From assembly GCF_010894455.1 (NCBI RefSeq), contig NZ_JAAIXY010000024.1, forward strand, positions 62,001 through 126,000: a stretch of DNA of 64,000 bases. Direction: 5' to 3'. Position 1 is the stretch's first letter. Each line of letters opens with the position of its first letter. Origin of the DNA: Myxococcus eversor. GTDB taxonomy: Bacteria > Myxococcota > Myxococcia > Myxococcales > Myxococcaceae. This document shows, piece by piece, positions 16,372-23,973 of this stretch. The position numbers were made by a program, and so were the translations under genes. The notes under the pieces were generated by a model. That model had not been told where the DNA came from and made no database searches. It saw only the letters and a list, made by a program, of their open reading frames with translations.

Positions 16372-17358
16372 TCAGTTCTCCACCTCGCCCAGGCGGGCGT
16401 TGCACCAGTCGTTGAGCTTCGCCAACTTCACCGCGTCACCCCCCGCCCGCTCGATGGCGGACAGGGCGTTGCGCTTGTGCTCCTCGGGGAGCCGCTCCGC
16501 CTTCTCGCGGATGGCCGCCTCCAGCGCCTTCGGGTCCGCAGGCCGCTGTGCCTCCAGCGCCGCCGCGAAGTCCTCCCACGAGAGGGGCATGGATTCCGGG
16601 AGATTCCCCCGGTTCTTCGCGTCGTAGGCCGCCGTGCGCGTCGTGTAGACGAGGCGGGCACCCGTCGAGACACCGCGCACTCGCTTCGTCTTCGAGTCCT
16701 TCGCGGCGAAGGTTTCGTAGTTGGAGAAGAGGACGTGTTCGCTCCACTCCTTGATGAGCCCCGCCGCCTTGGCGTGGAGCTTCATCTCGTAGCGGTCGAA
16801 GTCCTCCCCCTCGGGATTTTTGAAGGGGCGAATCTGTGAGTGCGCGAGCAGGATGATGTTCATCCCCTTCGCGCGGCGGAGCCTGTCGAGGGCCGCCAGG
16901 AAGACGCGCCACTCGTCGAGTGCCGCCGTGTAGCCCTTCCCGTACCCATACGCTTCGATGTCAGTGACGCCGTCCCGCTGGCAGATGTGGGCCCAGAGCA
17001 GCGGCTCCGCCCAGTCGAGCGTGTCCACGACGAGGGTGCGGTACTCGTGGCTGTCTGTCGTCAGCACGCGCACCGCGTCCAGAATCTCCTGCCACGTCTT
17101 CGGAGACGGGAAGCGCGCCACGTCAATGTGATTCGTCCCGTCCTCCGCTTCCAGGAAGATGGGGGCCGGGGCGTTTGCTCCGAAGGTGGACTTGCCGATG
17201 CCTTCCACGCCGTACAGGACGATGCGGCTCGGGGTCTCCCTCTTGCCGCGCACCACCGCGCCCAACGTCATGCGCGACGGCTCCACCGGAGCCGGCGGAC
17301 GGTGCGGAGGGCCACTGCCGCGGGGTGGGGGACTGCTACCTCTAGGTGCATTCATCAT
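16372..17358 (-). CDS. Sak4/RecA-like AAA ATPase (phage recombinase)
   Basis: 328 residues from the double ATG at 17358, preceded by GGAGA. The Walker A motif is GVEGIGKST (50-58), the Walker B is LVVDTLDW (about 109-116), and a sensor-like IILLAHSQ lies near residue 160. This is the AAA_24/Sak4 group: single-core RecA-like ATPases that help anneal ssDNA with SSB. Neighbours are an SSB-like protein downstream and a PD-(D/E)XK nuclease upstream, matching the expected exonuclease-recombinase-SSB trio. A prolonged Pro-rich N-terminus (1-30) is likely disordered. Confidence 0.75.
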   Translation of the reverse strand: MMNAPRGSSPPPRGSGPPHRPPAPVEPSRMTLGAVVRGKRETPSRIVLYGVEGIGKSTFGANAPAPIFLEAEDGTNHIDVARFPSPKTWQEILDAVRVLTTDSHEYRTLVVDTLDWAEPLLWAHICQRDGVTDIEAYGYGKGYTAALDEWRVFLAALDRLRRAKGMNIILLAHSQIRPFKNPEGEDFDRYEMKLHAKAAGLIKEWSEHVLFSNYETFAAKDSKTKRVRGVSTGARLVYTTRTAAYDAKNRGNLPESMPLSWEDFAAALEAQRPADPKALEAAIREKAERLPEEHKRNALSAIERAGGDAVKLAKLNDWCNARLGEVEN

Positions 17359-17390
17359 CGGTCTCCTCTTTCGACCGTGGGTGGGACAGC

Positions 17391-18374
17391 TCAGGGGTGC
17401 TGCAGCTCCGGATGGACGACGTCGGAGCGGGTGAAGCGGGTGGCGTCGTCGAGGCTGGCCTCGCCAGAGCAGACGCCGAAGAAGGCGCACGTCCGGCCGT
17501 AGCGGAGGCACGCGTCGGGGTTGCGCGGCGCCCGGCCCGTCAACTCCGCCTCGCGGAGCTGCTGGCCCAGCTGCCACACGTCGCTGAGGGCCTCGTCTAC
17601 CTCGCCCTCAAGGCGCACCACCTCTCCGCGCTGGTAGTAGCGGTGCGGCTCGCTGGCGATGGCCTCCACCAGCCGGGCTCGGTACTCCTCGGACGTCTCG
17701 TCCGCCTCGCGCTGGCCGGCGTAGAGCGCCCCGTCCTTGCGGTACTTCCGCGCGTCGGGCGGCGTGGCCTTCGCGGGCCGAAGTCCGGGCTTGGACAGGA
17801 CGTCGTAGAGGCAGCCGTCCACCTCGTAGCCCAGAGCATTCGCGCCCTCGAAGTAGACGGACACCTGGCCGTCCATGCGCAGCCGCTTCCAGTAGTCGCT
17901 GCCCGGCCCGACGTCCTCGCTGCTCGTCTTGTGCTCCACCAACAGGGTGCGTCCGTCGCGCATGTCGCGCACGACGGCGTCCAGCTTCCCCGCGAGCCGC
18001 CACGTCCGGGATGTCTGTCCGGTGGTGGGGTTGCGGAGCGGCGCCTCGAAGGCTGCCTCCACCGCCAGCACCTCGTACTGCTCGGACTGCCACCTGTAGT
18101 GGTAGCCGCGGAGCATCTCCGCGGCGCGCACCTGCTCGAAGCCGTCCGCGTCGCTCTGCATGGCTTCAAGCGCCGCCGTCAGCCTGTCCTCGCCCGTGGC
18201 GCGCCACCATGCCTCCAGGCCGAAGTGCACCATGGTGCCGAAGCGCAGCACCCCGGCGTCCTCGAGCGGCCGATACCCCTCGCCGTAGCGCAGGCGGTGC
18301 AGCCGCTGGCACGCCCGCGCGTCCTTGAGACGGCTGGCGGTAAGGAGATTGGACATCCGGGCACAGGAACTCAT
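17391..18374 (-). CDS. PD-(D/E)XK exonuclease, Cas4/RecB-like with four-Cys cluster
   Basis: 327 residues from the ATG at 18374, with AGAGGT upstream. The nuclease core reads GKLDAVV (Asp132) and LLVEHKT (Glu147, Lys149), the PD-(D/E)XK signature. Cys22 near the N-terminus plus Cys289, Cys295 and Cys302 at the C-terminus match the split arrangement that holds a 4Fe-4S cluster in Cas4 and AddB nucleases. It probably resects DNA ends for the Sak4-like annealing ATPase encoded next. No CRISPR genes are nearby, so it is not a CRISPR Cas4. Confidence 0.8.
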   Translation of the reverse strand: MSSCARMSNLLTASRLKDARACQRLHRLRYGEGYRPLEDAGVLRFGTMVHFGLEAWWRATGEDRLTAALEAMQSDADGFEQVRAAEMLRGYHYRWQSEQYEVLAVEAAFEAPLRNPTTGQTSRTWRLAGKLDAVVRDMRDGRTLLVEHKTSSEDVGPGSDYWKRLRMDGQVSVYFEGANALGYEVDGCLYDVLSKPGLRPAKATPPDARKYRKDGALYAGQREADETSEEYRARLVEAIASEPHRYYQRGEVVRLEGEVDEALSDVWQLGQQLREAELTGRAPRNPDACLRYGRTCAFFGVCSGEASLDDATRFTRSDVVHPELQHP

Positions 18375-18451
18375 GGTGGACCTCTGAGGTACTGAATCGA
18401 AGGACACGACCTCTGACGTAGATGACTATGAACTAGACGTCTGACATTGAG

Positions 18452-18799
18452 TTACGCGTGCGGGCCCGTCACCGCTTGCACCTGCTGCTCTCGCGCGTAC
18501 CGCTCCTCGCGCTCAATCTCCGCCGCGAGGAACACTTGCTCGACGGCGAGCTGCGCGCGCTTGAGCCGCAGGCTCGTCAACGTGCCGTGGCACTCGCGCC
18601 ACGTGGCCCGCGTCTCGTCACTGCCGTCCGGCGCGAGCAGCGCCACCGCGCGCTCGGCCTGCACCAGCGCTGCGTCTACCACCGCCTCCGCCTTGGCCAG
18701 CCGCTCCACCTCGTTGGCCAGGTGCTCCGTGTCCGTCTCCTCGCGGGCGTACCGCGCCAACGAGAGGAGGGAGGTGGTGACGTCGCCCAGGCAGGTCAC
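18452..18799 (-). CDS. Hypothetical helical phage protein
   Basis: 115 residues, almost wholly helical with charged repeats, suggesting a coiled-coil dimer. It is coupled to the upstream gene by an ATGA overlap. No family recognised. Confidence 0.55.
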   Translation of the reverse strand: MTCLGDVTTSLLSLARYAREETDTEHLANEVERLAKAEAVVDAALVQAERAVALLAPDGSDETRATWRECHGTLTSLRLKRAQLAVEQVFLAAEIEREERYAREQQVQAVTGPHA

Positions 18800-19086
18800 G
18801 AAATCACCCCTGCCTTGCGGAGCGCGGCCGCGATGTCGCCAGCCACATCGGAGCCAGGGCGAACAGGCGTGCCGTTTTCAAGGAACGCGCGCACCGCCAG
18901 CAGCGCCCGCGCCATGTCCGGGGCGGCGGCGATGAGAGTCGCCGCGGAATCCGCCTCGGCTGGCGTCTGGTCGTCCGTGTAGAGCTGGGCGACTAGAGCA
19001 CCGTCCGCGCGACGAATCGTCCAGTTGGACGCCTTCGGCATCACGCCCTGCGACCACGGCTGTTCGTGCGCCTTCGGCCTGCTCAT
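18796..19086 (-). CDS. Small phage protein with AAPDMARAL motif
   Basis: 96 residues. The core TIRRADGALVAQLYTDDQTP, then ATLIAAAPDMARALLAVRAFL, resembles a very common class of small tailed-phage early proteins with an LIAAAPDLLEAL-type motif, of unknown function. It overlaps both neighbours by 4 bases. Confidence 0.65.
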   Translation of the reverse strand: MSRPKAHEQPWSQGVMPKASNWTIRRADGALVAQLYTDDQTPAEADSAATLIAAAPDMARALLAVRAFLENGTPVRPGSDVAGDIAAALRKAGVIS

Positions 19087-19397
19087 GATTTCACCGTGTC
19101 CAGCAACGCGCGGATGCCCTCGGCCCGCTTCGCAAGCGCCCTCTGGATGCCAGAGGGGACGCTGGGGATGGCGGCCCAGAGCTTGAGGTCCTGCGCGGCG
19201 TCGGAGAGCGCCTCCTCCAGCGTGCGCAGCCGCTCCAGCAGCGCGGTGCCGGGGTGGGGCTGGGCGAGCAGCTGGTCCAGGGACTCCGCAACGTCCTTGT
19301 GGTGGTAGCGGTTGGCCCAGCGCAGCACCTGCCGCAGCTCGGCCAGCAACGCCGCGTTGTCGGCCTCGGCGGCCTTGAGGTTTCGCGCGGTGGCCAT
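19083..19397 (-). CDS. Hypothetical helical phage protein
   Basis: 104 residues with an N-terminal coiled coil (KAAEADNAALLAELRQVL) and a helical C-terminus. The start is ATG, and the stop overlaps the next gene. Family unknown. Confidence 0.55.
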   Translation of the reverse strand: MATARNLKAAEADNAALLAELRQVLRWANRYHHKDVAESLDQLLAQPHPGTALLERLRTLEEALSDAAQDLKLWAAIPSVPSGIQRALAKRAEGIRALLDTVKS

Positions 19398-19799
19398 CTA
19401 CGCGGCTTCCTGCGCCAGTGACTCCTGCTCCATCGCCTCGGCCAGGTCGCCGTTGGGCTCGTCGTCACGGGCCGGGCGCAGGCGCTCCATGTTGGACAAG
19501 GAGCGCTCCCACTTCGCCTTCGCGACCCGAGAGCCACACGCGCTCGCCTCCGTGCCGACCCAGTGCCACTGGGCGATGTTGCCCACGGTGATGAGCCACA
19601 GGTAGCGGGCCGTGTCCTCCGCCTTGGCCAGGAACTGGGTCTCGCGCTCCCGCGCCTCACGGGCAGCCTTCGACGTGCGACCCCGCGAGTCCCGTCCCTC
19701 GGCGACAGCGGCTTCCTTCGCACGCGCCTCACTGGCCGCCTGTCCGGCCCACATCCGGTACATGTTCGCGCCGTAGAGCTCCGCTTCCTCGTACGTCAT
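19398..19799 (-). CDS. Hypothetical phage protein
   Basis: 133 residues from the ATG at 19799, overlapping the upstream stop by 4 bases. It is highly charged and helical, with a central Arg/Glu-rich stretch and a Trp-rich patch (YLWLITVGNIAQWHWVG). No catalytic or membrane feature is evident. Confidence 0.55.
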   Translation of the reverse strand: MTYEEAELYGANMYRMWAGQAASEARAKEAAVAEGRDSRGRTSKAAREARERETQFLAKAEDTARYLWLITVGNIAQWHWVGTEASACGSRVAKAKWERSLSNMERLRPARDDEPNGDLAEAMEQESLAQEAA

Positions 19800-20314
19800 G
19801 ACGACACCTCTTCGGACTGCGTGGTGGTGGACTTCGAGACACAGCTGCGACGGCTGCCGTCGCACTGCGAGAGACGGCGACCGCAGGCGCAAAACGGCTC
19901 CAGCCAGGTGACATCTCCCTCCACCAGCGATGCCCGGTCCGTCAGCGCGGAGGCGCAGCACCAGCCCCCGTAGGCCGCGACGGGAGTGCACCCGCAGCCG
20001 AGTGGGCAGATAGCGACGGCGGACGGCTGGACCTGCTTGGTGGCGCGGAGCCACGCCCACACCTCGTCGGCCGCGCCGGTGAAGGCGACCTCGCCCGACT
20101 TGGCGACGACGTCGTGCTTCCCGTGCTCGGCAGGGCAGTGCTGGTAGCCCAGCACCTCGAGCAGCTCCGTCAGCGAGCACTCGCCCTCGGCGCGGGCCAG
20201 GGCGCGGCGGAGAGCCGGCGCGTCCGCCGCGCGGTGCGGACGGGACTCGACAGACGCCACGAGGGCACGGCAGGCGATGAGGGACTCTCTCCGCGTGAGG
20301 ACCAGGTGGCTCAT
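19796..20314 (-). CDS. Cys-rich hypothetical phage protein
   Basis: 172 residues. The C-terminal half has many cysteines (CPLGCGCTP, WCCASA, FCACGRRLSQCDGS), consistent with one or two zinc-binding folds. The FCACGRRLSQCDGSRR stretch resembles a CDGSH-like or SEC-C-like metal motif but is too short to call. It is coupled on both sides. Confidence 0.55.
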   Translation of the reverse strand: MSHLVLTRRESLIACRALVASVESRPHRAADAPALRRALARAEGECSLTELLEVLGYQHCPAEHGKHDVVAKSGEVAFTGAADEVWAWLRATKQVQPSAVAICPLGCGCTPVAAYGGWCCASALTDRASLVEGDVTWLEPFCACGRRLSQCDGSRRSCVSKSTTTQSEEVSS

Positions 20315-20643
20315 GGCGCAACCACGCGGGCGCATCCGATGCGATGGAGCACCTCCGCATCCAGTTCGTGCCACTCCAACGGATACGCGGGCAGACGGAG
20401 GCGCAACTCTCCCCCGACCCTCGCGTAGCCGCGCACCTCGCCACCGGCCGGCCTGGAGATGACGTGCACCCACGTCACCATGCCGTCAGCGTCGGCGGCG
20501 TTGCCACCGCAGACGCCGGAGTCGCGATGCCCGCTCGACCTCACCGGCGTATCCACCAGGAGATAGAGGCGCCCGTCATCGAACGCCCTGGGGACCTCGC
20601 TCGCCTCGTCGCTCAACTCGAGGACCATCTGGGTCTGAGTCAT
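20311..20643 (-). CDS. Hypothetical phage protein
   Basis: 110 residues from the ATG at 20643, coupled by 4-base overlaps on both sides. It is predicted mostly beta (GRLYLLVDTPVR, MVTWVHVISRP, ELRLRLPAYP), a small sheet protein without catalytic motifs. Family unknown. Confidence 0.55.
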   Translation of the reverse strand: MTQTQMVLELSDEASEVPRAFDDGRLYLLVDTPVRSSGHRDSGVCGGNAADADGMVTWVHVISRPAGGEVRGYARVGGELRLRLPAYPLEWHELDAEVLHRIGCARVVAP

Positions 20644-21152
20644 CGCGCCACCCCGCGGCCGAGCGGGCGGTGGGCGCGGTACCAGCGGCGCCACGCGGGG
20701 TAGGCCGAACGCCAGCCGAAGGCAACGAGGCCCACGGCGCCGAAGGCCAGCGACAGGCCGGCGAGCCCGAGCCAGGGAAGCAGCGTCCGGAGCTGCGCCG
20801 CCCTGGGCGAGCACTCGACACGCACGGGCTCGCGGCCCTCGGCGGCGGCCTTCTCGGCCTCGCGGGTAGAAATGGAGTCCAGCTCCGCGCCCACCAGGAG
20901 CGTGCCGATGGACACCGAGAGCCCGCCCACCTGCACGAGCGTCTCCACCAGCGGCGCAGCGCCCAGCGTGGGCCCGTGCTGCGCCGCGACGGCGCCGAGC
21001 AGCAGCGCGGCGTAGACGGCTCTCTCCACCATCCAGGTGCGCACGCCCGCCTGGGAGGCGCGCGCCTCCAGGGCGAGCAGCGCGCGCCGGAGCCAGGGCC
21101 CCGGGTCCTGCCGCTCGTCGACAACAAGGTGCAGCTCCGCCAACAGGCTCAT
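20640..21152 (-). CDS. Phage membrane protein
   Basis: 170 residues with two or three membrane segments (about 46-60, 75-90 and 125-146, LPWLGLAGLSLAFGAVGLVA). The N-terminus is charged and helical, and the C-terminus is basic. Such early membrane proteins are often exclusion factors, but no family is recognised. Confidence 0.55.
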   Translation of the reverse strand: MSLLAELHLVVDERQDPGPWLRRALLALEARASQAGVRTWMVERAVYAALLLGAVAAQHGPTLGAAPLVETLVQVGGLSVSIGTLLVGAELDSISTREAEKAAAEGREPVRVECSPRAAQLRTLLPWLGLAGLSLAFGAVGLVAFGWRSAYPAWRRWYRAHRPLGRGVAR

Positions 21153-21209
21153 GTTGAGCCTCCGTCAAAGGTGAGAGGGTTTGGCCGGGATGCGCTCCCG
21201 GTGGTGGGG

Positions 21210-21368
21210 CTACTTCGGCGGAGCGGCGCGGAACCGCTCGCACTGACACCCCGTCACGGCGCACTGCCGCAGCGAGGTTGCTCGGTGGTCTCCCAGCTCA
21301 TGGGAGCAGCGGCACGGCGTCTCTGACAACATGTCTTCGGGGCGGGGTGTCTTGCGGTCGCGCGGCAT
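21210..21368 (-). CDS. 52-residue Cys-rich (zinc-finger-like) protein
   Basis: A short frame starting ATG. The motif CRCSHELGDH, then RQCAVTGCQCERF, matches the C-x-C-x-H ... C-x4-C-x-C-x2-F layout common among tiny phage and actinobacterial metal-binding proteins. The otherwise empty 300-base gap and the ordered Cys/His pattern support coding. Role unknown. Confidence 0.5.
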   Translation of the reverse strand: MPRDRKTPRPEDMLSETPCRCSHELGDHRATSLRQCAVTGCQCERFRAAPPK

Positions 21369-21460
21369 GCCGGCTCCTGAGAGAGGGGTTGGCCGGGATG
21401 GCTCCCGGCAGGCGTCTGCGCAGCGACGGCGGTCAGTGGGCCAATTCGCTACTGCCGCTG

Positions 21461-21862
21461 CTAGCTCGCGTCGTGACCGCCGTCGGGCGGCGGGGTGGAC
21501 TCCGCGTCGGCGTCATCCACCGTCCACATCGGAAGCGAGGCGCGGGGAACGAAGACCCATGCGCTCACGTAGGCCCCGTCATCCCCGACGGACACCGTGG
21601 GCTCCTTGTCGAAGTCGACGTCGTCGCTTCCGTACAAGTCCCTCGCGGCGTCCCGCGCTGCCTCGACGATTTCTTCGTCGTTGCCCGATTCCTCTTCGCC
21701 CTGGCGCAACGCGGCCAGCTGCGCTTGCTCGTAGAGGCCAGCCGGCCATGTAGCTGGAGTGCCGTGGTGCTCCAAGGACGCCAGCAGTGCCTCAAGCGCC
21801 GCCTTCGGCTCCGGGGGCGACTGCTTCGCCACATTGTTCGTCTCCACTGCGTCATTCGACAT
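21461..21862 (-). CDS. Acidic hypothetical protein, first gene of the leftward early operon
   Basis: 133 residues from the ATG at 21862, preceded by GGGGGAAG. Strongly acidic with Asp/Glu clusters and no membrane segment. As the promoter-proximal gene it would be made first after infection or induction. Small acidic first-early proteins are often host-takeover or anti-defence factors; that is only a guess here. Confidence 0.6.
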   Translation of the reverse strand: MSNDAVETNNVAKQSPPEPKAALEALLASLEHHGTPATWPAGLYEQAQLAALRQGEEESGNDEEIVEAARDAARDLYGSDDVDFDKEPTVSVGDDGAYVSAWVFVPRASLPMWTVDDADAESTPPPDGGHDAS

Positions 21863-21982
21863 TGCTTCCCCCGTGTTTGTCCTGCGTCCTGCCCTGCTCG
21901 ACGTCCTCGGCACTCGTGTGCCTCGCTCCCGCCCGTCCGCCGTCCCTTCAGGGGCCCATGCCGCCGTCGCCCTACAAAGCGG

Positions 21983-22011
21983 ACAGTATCGACATGGTAA
22001 TACTGAGTCAA
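21983..22011 (-). promoter_or_regulatory. Main leftward early promoter
   Basis: On the minus strand TTGACT (22011-22006) and TACTGT (21988-21983) are exactly 17 bases apart. The spacer contains one copy of the CGACATGGTAATAC repeat, so a bound repressor would block RNA polymerase. The transcript would start near 21976, 114 bases upstream of the first gene. Confidence 0.55.
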
Positions 22012-22045
22012 GCTTAAGTATTTCTTTAAGCGACGTGGTAATACC
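21990..22045. promoter_or_regulatory. Phage control region: direct repeats flanking a dyad
   Basis: CGACATGGTAATAC (21990-22003) and CGACGTGGTAATAC (22031-22044) are direct repeats 41 bases apart, about four helical turns. Between them GCTTAA / TTAAGC form an inverted repeat at 22012-22031. The second copy contains an extended -10-like TGGTAATAC that could serve the rightward operon. The region is AT-rich against the surroundings and lies between divergent operons. Confidence 0.55.
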
Positions 22046-22101
22046 TTGTCGAAGTGCGTGTGGGTCTTGGCACACCGCCTGCGGGCGAGATAGGAGGCAC
22101 C

Positions 22102-22455
22102 TTGAGGAAGAGAACTGGGACTGGGAGGGCCACTGTGATTCCGGGGAAGCGGTCGCCGAAGCCATCCGGCGCGAAGAAGCGAGTCGTGACGTTCAAGCCG
22201 GACGAGGACGTCGCCGAGTACATCGACGCGATGGTCGCCTCTGAGGACAGTCAGACCGAGGTCATCCAGACATCCATCCGCATCGTCCGGGACTTGGCGG
22301 CGGGGCTTGGAGTTGAGAGATGGGCCGAGTTGGTGAAGCGCGCCACCGTCGGAGCTGTGACGGAAGGCGTCATCGCTGCGGAGCTCTTGGCGCTAGCCCT
22401 CGACGCCGACCGGCTGACGGGGCACGAGCCGCCGAAGAAAGGTTCGAAGAAATGA
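22102..22455 (+). CDS. Ribbon-helix-helix-like regulator (probable phage repressor)
   Basis: 117 residues. The start is TTG at 22102, chosen because a perfect AGGAGG lies 4 bases upstream. After a basic leader, KKRVVTFKPDEDVAEYID gives the beta strand and first helix of a ribbon-helix-helix fold. QTEVIQTSIRIVRDL gives the second helix. Location beside paired operators makes it the best candidate to control the divergent promoters. It is the first gene of a three-gene rightward operon coupled by ATGA overlaps. Confidence 0.6.
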   Translation: MRKRTGTGRATVIPGKRSPKPSGAKKRVVTFKPDEDVAEYIDAMVASEDSQTEVIQTSIRIVRDLAAGLGVERWAELVKRATVGAVTEGVIAAELLALALDADRLTGHEPPKKGSKK

Positions 22456-23222
22456 CGGCGCGCCCCTACCACTTCGGCCCAAGGCTGCGCGGCGCCGCCG
22501 CCAAGGCGCTGGGGCTATTGCACCTGACCTGGGACAAGTGCCACGGCTGGCCAGCGTTGCTGCTGCGCGGCCCGAAGGACAGGCCCCTGCCTGGTGCGGT
22601 GCAAGTCTTGGTGACGGGCTACCCGGACTACGTGGTTGCCGAGCACAGGGCGGGCCGTGCCGATCTCGTCCCTGGGTTTCTCGACATGGCCGCCTCTGCC
22701 TATGAGGCAGCGCTCGATGAGGAGCAGGGCCGTGCCCACCTCGAGTCCGGCAAGCAGGACACCAGGCCCGTCATGAGTATGACGATGGTCCCGTGGCGCT
22801 CGCCTGCGGAGCGCGCGCGCCCATGGCTGCCGCGCGCTTTCGCTGCGGCAACCCTGCTGGCGCTAGTGTGGCCAGCGGCAGTGCAGCACGCCCCCAATAC
22901 TCGGGCCGCCATTTTCATCCCTGCGACAGCGACTGACCCCGTGTGGGCGTCGACGCTTGATGTCTGGAGCGAGAAGCCGATTGGCGAAATACCACGGCGT
23001 TTGGTCCTGCCCGACAAACCACTTAAGGGGCAGGACACCCCGCCGTGCTGGGATGAGGATGCCGTGCGCATCAACAACGGGTGCTGGGTCCCCCTGCGCA
23101 AGACCCCGCCGTGCTCCCGCATGTCGGCCGAGTACAAGGGCGGTTGCTACAAGGCATCGCCAGAGGAAGAGGGCGGCCCCCAGCCGGACCCGGCAGGGAA
23201 CTCCATCCGGAGGACGCGATGA
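22452..23222 (+). CDS. Membrane protein resembling a Ser/Thr-kinase extracytoplasmic tail without kinase domain
   Basis: 256 residues starting at an ATG that overlaps the regulator's stop. Residues 1-115 are cytoplasmic-looking, with no kinase motifs. One transmembrane segment follows (about 122-140, AFAAATLLALVWPAAV), then an exported domain. This ends with TPPCWDEDAVRINNGCWV, PPCSRM and EYKGGCYKA. This Cys motif closely resembles, from memory, the C-terminal sensor tails of myxobacterial Ser/Thr kinases. It may be a phage mimic that competes with a host kinase; that is inference. Confidence 0.5.
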   Translation: MTARPYHFGPRLRGAAAKALGLLHLTWDKCHGWPALLLRGPKDRPLPGAVQVLVTGYPDYVVAEHRAGRADLVPGFLDMAASAYEAALDEEQGRAHLESGKQDTRPVMSMTMVPWRSPAERARPWLPRAFAAATLLALVWPAAVQHAPNTRAAIFIPATATDPVWASTLDVWSEKPIGEIPRRLVLPDKPLKGQDTPPCWDEDAVRINNGCWVPLRKTPPCSRMSAEYKGGCYKASPEEEGGPQPDPAGNSIRRTR

Positions 23223-23401
23223 CGCCGGCCACTGCAGCTCGGCGCCGCCCACGTCACCCGCGCACCATCACCCTCGTTGCCGTCCGGCGCGACACGAAGC
23301 TGTGCTGTCGCCGCGCGCGGCCAGTGGCCTGTGACTGCAGTTGCGCCACGGAGTGCCCGCTGCACGGCGAGAGTCACTCCGCGCACGCTGATGAGGTATA
23401 G
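23219..23401 (+). CDS. Small basic Cys-rich protein
   Basis: 60 residues, coupled to the previous gene by an ATGA overlap. A very basic N-terminus leads to KLCCRRARPVACDCSCATECPLH, with seven cysteines and a His, suggesting zinc binding. Function unknown; it is the last gene of the rightward operon. Confidence 0.5.
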   Translation: MTPATAARRRPRHPRTITLVAVRRDTKLCCRRARPVACDCSCATECPLHGESHSAHADEV

Positions 23402-23973
23402 CGAAGCACCTCGGACTTGACAGAGCCCGCGCCCCGGGCTCATCTTGTCCGTGCAGCACCCTCGCTGGGTTTTACGGATAGCCGGCGAGCCACACGACAA
23501 CTTTAGAGTGGAAGTCCGGCCGCTTCGGCATGCCGGTAACCGCTCCGGTGCGCAGACGGTGCTCTATCCGTCATCGTCTGCCTCCGTCTTTTTCGGGTGC
23601 GTCGTGTCCATCGACCTCAGACAGCTCCGTGCCGTGACACTGGATGTTTCAGCGTCTCATTTCGAGCCGGGAGTCTCGTGTTTCGGACGGACGCGCGACC
23701 TAATCTCAGCCAGCCCGAAAGCTCGGAGGGACGCCGAAAACTCGGGTTCCCCGCGTACGGCAAAGGCGGTCAAGTTATTTCGACCGTCACATTTGCTTGC
23801 GGGTCTGGCGATTGGTATTAGGACTGAGTGGTTGCCGCAAGGCCCGTCTGTGTTTCACGTGACGGCCGGGAGTGAGCAACGAGCGACCACAGTCCAAGAC
23901 GGGCGGCCCCCTGTCTTTGCATCGGCACGAATACTGCTAAAGTGTTCAGGCGCTCATGGTCTGGTGGGGGAGT
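23402..23973 (+). other. Long non-coding stretch before the excisionase gene
   Basis: This stretch of 572 bases has lower GC than its surroundings. One frame stays open for 178 codons but has no ribosome site and an unnatural composition, so I do not call it. The stretch holds candidate promoter boxes (TTGCTT at 23791 with TATTAG 17 bases later) and repeated TGTTTC words near 23645, 23680 and 23852. It could hold integrase regulation or a small RNA; nothing firmer can be said. Confidence 0.4.

Noticed and set aside
17391-18374. Cas4-like nuclease as a sign of CRISPR
   Set aside because: No repeat-spacer array or other cas genes were seen in the window. The neighbours are phage recombination genes.
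23411-23445. TTGACA near 23414 as a strong promoter
   Set aside because: No acceptable -10 box lies 16-18 bases downstream; the spacer and following bases are GC-rich.
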